A stretch of 64,000 nucleotides of DNA from Ianthella basta (Eukaryota; Porifera; Demospongiae; Verongiida; Ianthellidae). The translations under genes were made by a program, and so were the position numbers. Under the pieces are notes generated by a model. That model saw nothing but the letters and a program-made list of their open reading frames with translations, was not told the DNA's origin and made no database searches. The stretch's first letter is position 1, and every line of letters starts with the position of its first letter. The DNA is taken from assembly GCA_964019415.1 (NCBI GenBank), contig OZ025886.1, positions 3,047,701 through 3,111,700 of the forward strand. The letters are read 5' to 3'. Below are positions 1 through 10,037 of the stretch, one piece after another.

Positions 1-3000
1 TATTATTCAATAGAGTGACTTGCATGGGCGGATTAAAGGAATTTTGAGTACTGTATATTGCATAATCCTGCAGCGTGCTTTATGGCTGTTCTTTATGGAA
101 GTTAAACAACGCTAGTGTGCCATGTGCCATAAAGAACACTAGCAAGAAAGGCTTGCAGATGATGCAATCGAAAACGGAAGACAGAAAAGCCAACCGTTCG
201 CCCGCGCAAGTCACTCTATATCATTGAAAGTGGGCTGGGAGTGCTTTAAGTAACGGCTTCAGACTACTTTAAGTGACTTGCACTGTATAAAGCAGCAATT
301 GTGATGTGCAGTAACTGTACCTTTGGGGAGTACGGAAGTCGGAATAAGAAATGTTTCGCTATACTGGCTGATACGGTCACCAAAAAGGACCCTAGCTCTA
401 CCACTTTTTCCGTTGCCAGCTTCAACCGTGATCAGCCTGTCTTCAGCTGACTGGTGGCTGCAGTGCTCTGTCTGATCTTGACTATCAACAGCGACACACA
501 CCTCCCAACTGCTGTTTCTGCAAACTGCCTTGTCAGAGAACACCACAGTGAGGGCTGAGTCTTGTGCTAAAACACTAGTGATGTTTGGAGCATCCAAGGG
601 TTCTGAGGAAGGAAGAATGACAGTATAATACAGTAACATAATAAAGGTGATGCCAAAACCTGGTAGTATTGTACAGTGCATGTGCAGGCTAGAGTGCACA
701 CATCAAATCTGGCACAGTTCAAAAGTACAATCTAAAGACATCATCAGTGCAACTCCATAATTATGTTAGAACAATGCTCTGAGCAACACATTGAAATTAT
801 CATCTTCACTGTCCATGATTTTAAGGACAGATACTCCTTTGGATTTTCAATGGAGGGTTGTGTACAGACTATCTAATTCAACACTGCTTTACAGACATCC
901 AATTTCATCTCTCACTCGAAGTAGGAGCACACTTAGCCTTGGACCCTGACCCTGTTTGCAGGCTACCATTTCTTTAATATGGCACAAAAACAAAGCCAAA
1001 AGAACAGTTGGGGTATGGCAGTAGGAACACACGGACTTAGGCCATCTTTAGGAATTCGAAAATGAGCCAAACCAAACTAGCTGAGAGAGGAGTTAGCAGA
1101 GTTGGCAGGAGATGCTATGCTGTTGCTGTTGTCATAGTTAACCGTTCTTGGCATTTGACATGACACATGACACACAAAACACATGCTCAGGGTGACAATG
1201 AAACCACACAGCTAGCACTGCAGACTCACTGGGCAAGATTGTGTGTGGCTCTTCACTTGAATACACATTTGTGCTACTGTAGGGAGTGTAGTACGCTGAC
1301 ACATTCAGAGGCAAGTCACAGCAGGTGATGTCCCAGAGACTCAGAACAGCATTCCCATTGTCCCAGGTCCAGTTTGAGTACACTGTGACGCGTTCCATTT
1401 GTTGCCATTTCAGTCCCACAGTCTGTGGGGCTCCACAGGACAGTGGAACCCCACCTGCCAACTGTAATACATGTAAGCATATCAGCTCATAATATAAATA
1501 TCTAAAAATACACCTTAGACATAAAGAACAACAATATTATATACGTACACACCTCAATTGTAACTGATATTGTACCATTGGGTGTAACAGCTGTGCTCTT
1601 GACAATGGGAGTCAATGTATCTACAAAATCACAGGAAAGCTACTGCAACACAAGACACAATCAAACAGTTTTGGTCACATAATCACACCTACGTAGAACA
1701 TACCAGTGGTGTTAAACGATGGCAGAAGTCTATTGTACGACCTTCCATTATAAGTCACTGTATAGACCGAGGCATTGCAGCAGTAGCCACATTCTAGAAG
1801 TATCTCTACTTCTTGGTCTCTGCCATCTGACACTGCCACCTATAGCAAAGGAAGTGCAGTTAACCATTGAGGGTCATTCACACCACAGTGTGATAAGCCA
1901 AGAACTCAGCCACATACCATGGTTTCTTCACCACGCTGACAGCGAACATTCACTTTAGAGGAGTATATTGCAGTAGTTCGGTCAACCCAGCACAGCGTGA
2001 TCAGACGATGTGTTCTGTTCACAACTTGACTGTGCACAGCCCCACTCGGGTCAGCACACTCTCCTAGTTTGACAAAATACAGGGAGGGGGCGGGATTTGG
2101 TGACATGAGCATGGCTATGGGTATGAGGTGATGACAGGTACAAATACAGTAAAAGATGTGTGGAGAGCTAGCTACAGAGATATTACTTGTAATGGCATTT
2201 GTTGATAATAGGACATGGTAACATTATTTGTGCATGGAGGGGGGGGGGGGGAGGGCAAAAGGGAGTCTCGAGAAGACAAGAATCTAGAAAGGAATCCCCC
2301 ATCTAAGTTAGATAGACACTGTCATCATAACATATGATGAGAAGTGTAATTAAAATGAGAAAGTAACAAAGCCATATGACTGTACTATTGATACCTTAGA
2401 TACTACATTTTGTACAATGCCCAACATCTCCAAAATCTGTGGAGGAATTGCTAGCTCAACCAATGTCTGCAGTCACCAACGTCACCATGTATTGGGGCAT
2501 TATTATTTATTGAAAGTATTTCCCTTGACTAGAGGGTATCGGGAGTTTGTTGAAAGTGGGGAACAGCAATCATTAACAGGAATGTCTAGGTCTGTAGCTG
2601 TCTGTATGCAGTTATGGGATTTGACTAAAGCACAAGTACAACTGTTAGCATGGACAAATAGCTTAATTTAGTCATTAGCTATACATACATGACCTGTACT
2701 TCCTTATAATTTACTGGGGTACACAAGTCAATTTGTCTGTGTGCCCTTGTATTCTACTGTCTGTGTGCAAAATTGTGCGAGCCCACAGTAGTCTTTATAG
2801 CACCAGAAAACAGCATCATGAGTAAGTTGAGCCATGCATGGCCTAGTCCTACAGTAACAAACCCTGCAGTTCACTTGATGGATGTCAGTATAACAGCACT
2901 ATGTGGCCAGCAGACCAAGCATGCAAGGAACTCTAGTATCACTGTTACATTCCTATTACACACAGGCACTGACTCACCTGCAGCCAACAGTAGCACACTG

Positions 3001-3035
3001 AGAGCAATGGCAAAGGATAGCAGAGTCGCATTCAT
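1..3035 (-). CDS. Receptor gene A: Ig/FN3-like cell-surface protein, 5' six exons
   Basis: Partial gene; the 3' part lies beyond the left edge. Exons by eye, 5' to 3': 3035-2978, 2063-1918, 1839-1704, 1620-1553, 1461-1230, 602-321. All have GT-AG borders and the phases chain without a break. Exon 1 encodes a start Met and a hydrophobic signal peptide (MNATLLSFAIALSVLLLAA). The rest is a Cys-rich, N-glycosylation-rich ectodomain of FN3-like beta-sandwich units: RTHRLITLCWVD with a CW core, then ECGYCCNASV, then an exon with SNWTWDNGN. The chosen ATG directly precedes the hydrophobic stretch. The gene is a paralogue of gene B (10038-17068) and shares its cassette with gene C. No transmembrane part is in view, so membrane attachment is inferred from the paralogues. 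Ligand and function are unknown. A distant resemblance to cytokine-receptor modules cannot be excluded, but the CxW pattern is not exact. Confidence 0.72.
4..226. repeat. Small inverted-repeat element (MITE-like)
   Basis: Both ends carry arms around 'agagtgacttgc' in opposite orientation (about 8-22 and 206-220). A second internal inverted pair built on 'gccataaagaac' lies at about 78-140. It sits in the next intron of receptor gene A. No coding capacity was seen. Confidence 0.45.
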
Positions 3036-4056
3036 TGTTCATGCAATAACACCTACACACAACAGCATGGATTACAGAGAGAATATTACAGAATGAAAGG
3101 ATGTACACAGAATGCACATAGTACTACATGCAAAGACTAGTGCAACCCAAAATGTACTGACGTCTTCACACTGTGTACCTTACTACTCAATTACTTTGTA
3201 TTACACAGAAGGCCCGTCTCTGCACAAGAACACAACCACAACATCACACCAGCACATGAACTGGAACAAAGAAGTACACAGATATCCTCATCACAACTTT
3301 CAATACCTAATAAACACAGCCTGGGATTTGCCCACATGGAATTCTGTGGATGCTGTGACAGCATGCAGTTTGACACATCCAAAAGCCGCAGCCACCACTA
3401 GTTATGTACAGTGATATAATGCAGTAATACCAACATGTGCAATATCACCCCAGTCCCCGGTGCAGAAGAATACGTAGGTCGCTGTCAAAGAGCCAAGTGC
3501 TCAGATACTTCAATATGGAAGTCAGTCAGCTGCTATGATGATGTCAACAATCTTTGAGTGCTTGACAATGAAACCCACACGGGTTCAGCCACGGGTGCAT
3601 GCTAAGTGTAGTCAATATGCTAGCTTCCTTAGTCTTAAAACTACTTTGATTTCCTGCACTGAATTGCAAGAAGACCGAACGACACACTGAAAAAGGCAAG
3701 TAGAACGAAGACACAAAATCAGACACCCGTGCGCTAAGTGCTTAGAATGAGTAGAAGGAGGTACTCTGAAATGGTAGAATTACAAAAATAGCACTAAGTG
3801 GTCTGTCTAAGCGTTGTCTGCATGGTACTTACACTGCAGCAGAGTCGTTGTTTGAACAGACGATCAATAGCTCCTCCTCCGTGCCCGCTTGTGGTTTTCC
3901 TAGTTATGCTCGAGCTTCAACGAACTGGAAGCTAAAGAGATGGTCCTAAGTCTGGAGAGTGAGAGAGGGAAAGAGCTTTCCAGGCGACTTTGTGACCTGC
4001 TCTAGCGTCCTCTGTGATTCTCTTAAATGCTCGTCTCCTCCCACAAGGACTGCGGA

Positions 4057-4064
4057 TGACGTCA
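4057..4064. promoter_or_regulatory. CRE-like palindrome TGACGTCA
   Basis: A perfect TGACGTCA lies inside a 12-bp palindrome (gatgacgtcatc), about 1 kb upstream of the gene A signal-peptide exon. This is the classic bZIP/CREB binding site. Its position could mark a promoter with a 5' UTR exon between, but no transcript evidence is available and chance occurrence is possible. Confidence 0.25.
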
Positions 4065-4624
4065 TCGTCAAGTCGTACGTACACGTGCACGTGAGTAATA
4101 CGTATCCATAAATCCTCCCATTGTTATTGCAAAGCAAAACATGCCTTGCCTAGAACTAACAATATTGGGAGAGGCCGTCGAGTGTTTCCTTGCAGTGGGC
4201 CACTGCACGGGGTAGGTTGATAATTGATCGGGTACTATTGGCACAGTCTACACCAGTATTAACTATAACACTAACACTCCAGCTACACTGTTGATACCTA
4301 GTGCTTGCAAATCCCCGGTAAGTATCTAACTGTACCAAACGGCTACAATATTAGCTGCAGTACAACCCCTCTGGGCAGTAGCCACAGTATGCTACAATGC
4401 ATCCACCTGTCCAAAGGGCAAATCAAGTCAGGACATGCAATATCCAACCTAATGGTAAGAGGCAAATACAACCCAATTAACATGACATAGCTATTCAACT
4501 GTGTATGCATGTGCAGTGCAGCTCTCACATAGTGCATAGTAGACTGACATGTGAAGTGGCCTTCATCAGGATAGCAGGTTATTTTTTTCCACACTACCTG
4601 AACCTACCCTACCAGTCAGTGTAC

Positions 4625-4634
4625 TCATCATCAC

Positions 4635-4694
<60 letters not shown>
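4625..4694. repeat. (CAT)n microsatellite
   Basis: About 23 trinucleotide repeats of CAT/ATC, nearly uninterrupted. Translation gives poly-Ser or poly-His in different frames, but there is no sign that it is coding. Confidence 0.9.
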
Positions 4695-5214
4695 TGTTGA
4701 GGCAGTTCTTCACATCACATCCGTGCAGTTCTAGTCCTGTGTCATGTCTCAGCATATGGATGTATGTTAAGCTGTTGCCTTGTCCAACTCAGACCACATC
4801 TCAGGCTTTGGCGGAACACCATGTCATCAGCATATAATGTGCAGATAATGCTCTTTTCAATGATGTATTACAATAGCACATTTAGCTCAGCTGGTCTAAA
4901 GGGATTGCTGTGACATAGCTTGAACCGATATTATACAGGAGCAGCCCTAGTGGAATCAGTTTTGCAAGCAATGGCTTCATGTTAGCAAGTTGTAGCCTCC
5001 GCTTTGTGACCAGTGTAGATGCCTTTGGACATCTCCATAAAGTTCAGCATTGTGGGCCTTTTGTCTCCAGCTGATGTTACATGTTGAGATTCTTCCACAG
5101 TAGTCCAGCGAATGTGTGGCATGTGACCTGGCATGTGCATACCTGTTTGCATCTGTAACTGCATGTCTTATCTTTCTTTTAGTGCATAATCATTATTATT
5201 ATACATCATTCTGC

Positions 5215-5668
5215 ATTTAGCAAATAATTAGATGAGCAATACTGCAGCTTGAAGAAAGGAGGGTCGCAGGACGTTTTGGCTCGAGAGCCTTTGTCAACTG
5301 CTTACAGTGAGGACTGAAGTGAGTGACTGGCTTATATACAAAACAGATGACAGTAGGTGACAGGTGTTGAAGTGGCAAAGTAATTGAATAAACATGAGGC
5401 ACTGAAAGATTAATTGAATAAACATGAGGCACTTCAAAGAATTAATTGAATAAACAGGAAGGGGAAACTGAACAAACCTATTAGTGACATCATGGAGGTG
5501 TGTTTAGTAAGATAGGGTTCCAAACACTGGGGAGTAGGAGTCCACTTTCCAGGTTCATGGGCTCCTGGCTCTTCTTAATCAGGATGGCTTCTGTGGTTCT
5601 CGAGCCGAAACGTCCTGCAACCCTCCTTTCTTCAAGCTGCAGTATTGCTCATCTAATTATTTGCTAAA
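5215..5668 (-). mobile_element. Penelope-like element relic with inverted arms
   Basis: Two arms of about 75 bp in opposite orientation (5225-5300 and 5595-5660), both built around 'gcaatactgcagctt' and 'ctcgagcc.aaacgtcctgc', enclose about 300 bp. On the minus strand, 5496-5600 reads EAILIKKSQEPMNLESGLL, which resembles the region just after the GIY-YIG domain of Penelope-like elements. A tandem repeat of a ~30-bp unit (aattgaataaacatgaggca) occupies about 5370-5456. Each arm has a degenerate hammerhead-like core. The same subfamily recurs at 50840-51000. Confidence 0.6.
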
Positions 5669-5829
5669 TCTACAATCGCAGCTATGAGCCTCTACCAAAT
5701 CATCATTCTGCATGGTTATCTTTGGCATGGTTTTTGATCAAGTTATGCATGGTTCATTGCATGCTTGTATTTCTCAGTATTCATTTTAATTATATAAAAC
5801 ATAATGTGTAAAGGGTCACTTTATTATAA

Positions 5830-5967
5830 TAGTAATAATAAATGATAATAATGATAATTATGATTATAAGACAAAAAGACACAGATACGCATTACATTAA
5901 TTGAACAATCATACTAATGAATTAAATCAAATAAAATCAATCAAATCACATCAATTAAATCAATCAA
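5830..5967 (-). other. 3' tail of the non-LTR retrotransposon, simple AT-rich sequence
   Basis: Directly downstream (minus sense) of the reverse transcriptase stop codon lies TGAT-rich and ATAAT-rich low-complexity sequence, as in the 3' tails of many non-LTR elements. The exact end of the element was not determined. Confidence 0.4.
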
Positions 5968-7653
5968 TCAATCAATAGACTGGAGTCCTGGCAGCTCCAA
6001 CGTGCTCTGCACAGAGGCAGAGTTCCCCATCTGGATAGCCACAGATAGTCGCTGGAGCAGGTACGTAAAAGACTGAGGCTCCCCTGTGGTTGCCTTCAGC
6101 CTGCGGCCTAGGTTTCGGAGGAAACTCAATGAATCCGGACCAATTGTGCCGCAGGTTTCCACTGCAATGGGCTGGAATACATAGGACCTGTCAAGGTGGG
6201 CGTACTTGCTCTGCTTGTTCTTCTCTGCTGTGGCTGCAGCCCCTCCCGCTTCCCTGGACGATCCCCGAATGCGGGAGTCACAAAAGGAGTCTACGCATGT
6301 TGCGTCCCACACGAGGAATTTTCCCTCCGTCCATGGAATGAGGGTAACACCATCTGGGCGCTTCCCATCAGCTCTGTAAAGGCCAGATGGTTCAAGTCTG
6401 CTGGGGATGTTGGCTGAAGCTAACGAGTGGTAGATGGTGTTATTCAGCATCTGATGGCGGGGGATTCTGCCTTGGCTCATCCTGCAGCTCAGACCATGAA
6501 GGCCAAGCTTGTCGACAGGTCCTCCACAGAAGCTGCAGGAGTGGGGTAGGCATATGGAGGCGCCCACTCTGAGACCAATGGCAATACGGATAGCCTCGTT
6601 GGGCATGCGAAGACCCAGTGAGGAGATAGGTGGTGCGTTCAACCATGCTCCAGACTCGAATGAGCCGGCACCAAGCAGCCGTGATCTTGAGATCTCATTG
6701 GTGCAGTGCTCCAGAAGGGTGTCGAATGTGTGCTGGACTACAGGCCCGTCCCAGGATTTCTGGCAATTTACGGCAGAAGGGACCGGTGTGTCTTCAGGCA
6801 GTGCCTGTTTCCATCTAGACAGAGTCAGGTCCCTGTCGAGGTATGGGGTAGATGACAGGTGGTCGGGGAGAAGCTCCTGCATTAGGTCTGAGGCCCCACC
6901 AGCAGATGCCAAAAAGGCAGATGGTGCAAGAGTGGAGGCACTTCGAAACCCAAGGCCACCTGATTTCACAGGGAGGGTTGCCTGGAGCCATGAGTCTCCC
7001 TGATCAAAATCAATGTTGGTGATCCTCGAAACAATGGACTCCAGAAGGTGGTCCCAAGACTCAAGGAGTTGGGACAAAAAGGCTGGTGACGTTCGTAAGA
7101 TGTGCAAGAGCTTCGGGATGGAAAGGGAGTGTCGCAGGATAGTGATGGCATCGTGCATTTGGAGGTGGCAAAGTCGTTCCCCCATCACTTTCAACTGGTG
7201 ACATTGTTCCTCAATGCAAGCCTGCAGTGCCTCCTTCCCTAGGGGAGAACCCAACAAGATGGCATGGGAGGCATGAACATACTGCAGACCTGGAAAAACC
7301 AACAGAACAGGGCTGACTGAGGACTCACTGTGAGACAGCACTTCAGACTTGTCTACATTTAGGAATAGCCCTAATGCCTTCCCCTGATTCTCAATTTTCA
7401 ATAGGTCTGATTCGATGTCCTCAAAACTCCCGCCAATTGTGCCGTCGTCAAGGTAGAACACTGTGAATTCCGATGACAGGCTGGATACCAGGTTGTGAAT
7501 ACCCAGGCAAAACAGCATTGGGCCCAGGGGGTCCCCCTGCTGTATGCCCTCAGCGGACGACACTTGCACATCGTTCCACAAAAGGATGGAAGGAGAACTG
7601 TATGCTGAGTGGACGAAACCTGCTTGGCAGGTGCACACGACACGCGCTTTCAC
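5968..7653 (-). mobile_element. Non-LTR retrotransposon, 5'-truncated, RT plus restriction-like endonuclease
   Basis: Open frame of 561 codons with no internal stop. RT motifs are visible: QQGDPLGPMLF (residues 38-48) and the catalytic motif C as FYLDD (66-70). The N-terminal fingers and the motif A aspartate are missing, so the copy is 5'-truncated. A zinc-knuckle-like C-x2-C-x8-H-x4-C follows at residues 373-390, then RPDG (432-435) and LVWDATC (447-453). This order (RT, CCHC, PD-(D/E)xK-like) is that of the R2/R4/NeSL-type elements, which use a restriction-like endonuclease; the endonuclease call is inferred from motif order. The N-terminal half missing here is represented, in decayed form, at about 47300-48420. 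The truncated 5' end lies 18 bp from the start codon of the divergent PMT-like gene. The intact frame suggests a recent insertion. Confidence 0.8.
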
Positions 7654-7670
7654 GTGTTTGCGGGGAAAAT

Positions 7671-8084
7671 ATGGACGCCGGAGGCACCGCTAGAAGGCGT
7701 ACAGGGCAGAGGAAGGTACTGTTGATCCGTGAGCCATCGCAGGGAACGGGCATCATTGCTGTTGGCTTGGTTTGTCTAGGGCGTCAGCCTGGAGGGAGCT
7801 AGTTCCAAGAAAACCGCTGAGCGAGAGAAGGGAGCTGGCGACGCCACTGTCGGACCACCCGCGCAACCAGTGGGCGCTGGAGAAGTGAATGAAGTGGACG
7901 GGGTGTCGGGAGGGAGAGAGCCAAGTAGCCGTGGCTTCTGGCGTCAGCTGCGCCTATCTTCGTCATCCTCGTCGCATGCCAAAGACGCGCCGATTTTGCG
8001 TGAAGTGGACGTGGCTCTCTGGGGACTGGTTGCCCTGGCCGCAGCCACGCGACTGTGGAACATTGGGCAGCCCAACTTCACCGT
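7671..8084 (+). CDS. Probable PMT-family protein O-mannosyltransferase, first two exons only
   Basis: Exon 1 is 7671-7715 (MDAGGTARRRTGQRK) and exon 2 is 7780-8084, joined across a 64-bp GT-AG intron in phase 0; exon 2 ends at a gtgagt donor in phase 2. The predicted product starts with a ~90-residue hydrophilic Ser-rich leader, then a hydrophobic segment ending in ATRLWNIGQPNFTV. In POMT1/POMT2-type ER O-mannosyltransferases the first membrane helix ends in a similar 'TRxxRLxxP' stretch just before the DE catalytic motif of the first luminal loop. That motif should be in exon 3, but I found no matching exon in 8085-10000. The gene may continue through a long intron that I misread, be broken, or be misassembled. 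Start choice: first ATG giving an open spliced frame. Family assignment is moderate to weak. Confidence 0.45.
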
Positions 8085-10037
8085 GTGAGTGGCGGTAGGG
8101 TGCACGCGCTCATGTTTGCTTGCTGGCAGGCTATGTCATAATGAATACATAATATAAAATGGCGGCAAAAATGGCGGCAGCACAGCGCTGTCAATCTCAG
8201 TCCAATTATTCATTATATTATGTATTCATATGTATTCATATTCAGTATTCATTTTGGTCCTGTAATGAATACAATTATGCATGCTCAGTTAATTTTGAGA
8301 CCTCGTGTATCTTGTGGTGGTTGTGAGCTCTGTTGCGCTTGATTCATTAATGGTATAAGCTGTTCATGCGTGCATCTTTGGCGACTTATCCCATAAATGC
8401 GTTGTCTAGCCTCCCTTCAACCACAGTCATGTACCAAGTCTCACTGCTATCAGAAGGACACTCTCAACTGTGTCTGAGAACAAACTGATGCCCAATTTTC
8501 AGACATGCCACACCATTTGGCTGTGCCAAATGATTGTGCTTGCCAGTCCAGGAAGTCCTTCTATGAGTCCATATGCACCTTACCATGTGTAGTTTCGAAC
8601 GTTGTCTTTCATTCGCGTCACCAAGGTACATAGACCATCTTAATCAACATTTCCAATAAGTCACTGATTAGTCAGTGCCTGGTGTGGGAGTTTCAAAGTA
8701 GGCTCTGGACAGAGCCCGCCCACATTGGTATATAAGGAGGGTATGGATCAGTGGCTGTTGGCAGTGACCAGTGACCCGGCTGCTAAAGGATCGGCTAACG
8801 ATCTGGAGGTTGCCGGTGCTGGTCCAGTTCACTGCCATTTCTCCCTTCCCCCCTCTTTCCTTACCATATGTAGCTCCAAACATTGTCTTTCATATCTGCC
8901 TGATGTTTCATACATATTTATAATCCCCATACATGTTTTTTATTATATTTCTTTCAAGTTGCACTGTAGAACATGCCAATCTATCAATCTAAGGTCAATA
9001 GATTAGTTCACACACATATACGTACAAGGAACATGCATGCACAGAAAGGTGATGTGATTACATGTACGCAATCACATACACACAAAGTCAAGATTATTGT
9101 TTTCTGTCCTATCTAGTGTTACTAGTTCTCCTTTTGTCAGCCCCGTGCCCATGGCCACCTTAATAAAGGTGTAGCAGATTCCTAGAGTTATGTATCAAGC
9201 CAAGCAATACAACTGTTGGAAGATAATAATATACTGTAAGATTTATCAATCCACACTGGTTTCCATTAGTTCAAATGTTTTCACTATACAAAACAATTCT
9301 CTACACAAAAGGAATATCAAAGGGCAGGCTGAAATGGCAACTTCTAAATTGGCAAAGCCGGTTGCATTCAAAATGTTTTGTACTGTCAAAAATTGCACTG
9401 TTCTGCAACACTCCAGTATATGGTCTACATCTGTGTTCCATCCACAGTGACATCATTTGAATGACAGCGTAGAATTGCCTCTAGACAGCAACTATACAAA
9501 TAATTTGCTGTGCATCAAATGGTCTGGCTTTAGGAAGGTTTGCATGTACAGTATGTGATCACTTACATTGGACATGTGGGTGCAAGGAGTTCACACAGGT
9601 TGCAGGTTCCTCATTTACACTATAGCATCAAGCATTTGTGGAACCACACATTGCATGACACCAAATCATGCAGCCATTATCACATTTCCTCTCTCTTATC
9701 TCCCAGCAATTTAAAGCACTAGGCAGGTCAGAGAAAGCAGCATTGCCTTTATTATATGAAGACAGTAATTAGTGCAAAGCCATTGATACAGCTAAGTTGA
9801 GCTTTGGTGATGTATGAAGAGTTTGAGTATTATAATAGGTTAAAAAATAGATCTATATATAATATTCTTAATATATTGCTGAATGATAATGATGCATTTG
9901 CATGACTGCATGTGTCCCAGCTTGGGTACATGAAGCACATGCAGTGATACCGGTAGAGTAGTGAGTTCATATACTTGCACTGTACTGATTGATTGCATCT
10001 TTGTTAGTTCCATGTACTCAATTGTGAATCCAAATGG
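8085..10037. other. No supported gene; small stem-loop repeat and AT-rich spacer
   Basis: Contains an inverted pair 'aatgaatacataatataa' and its complement (about 8137-8231) and a stretch at 8640-8860 that resembles SINE-like sequence. An AATAAA on the minus strand near 9747-9752 could serve the 3' end of receptor gene B. No exon of the upstream PMT-like gene was recognised. Confidence 0.5.

Larger units (their letters stand above)
3036..5214. other. Upstream region of receptor gene A
   Basis: No supported gene. It contains the putative promoter side of gene A, a CRE-like palindrome at 4057-4064 and a (CAT)n microsatellite at 4625-4694. Apparent ORFs here are short and overlap simple sequence. 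Confidence 0.5.

Noticed and set aside
4505..4837. Poly-Ser protein
   Set aside because: Frame created by the (CAT)n microsatellite, with no homology or splice context.
4876..4950. tRNA-like start 'ttagctcagctggt'
   Set aside because: Resembles an A box, but no B box or cloverleaf can be formed downstream.
6090..7802. Several plus-strand ORFs of 60-164 codons
   Set aside because: Antisense shadows of the non-LTR retrotransposon frame at 5968-7653; only the spliced exons from 7671 have independent support.
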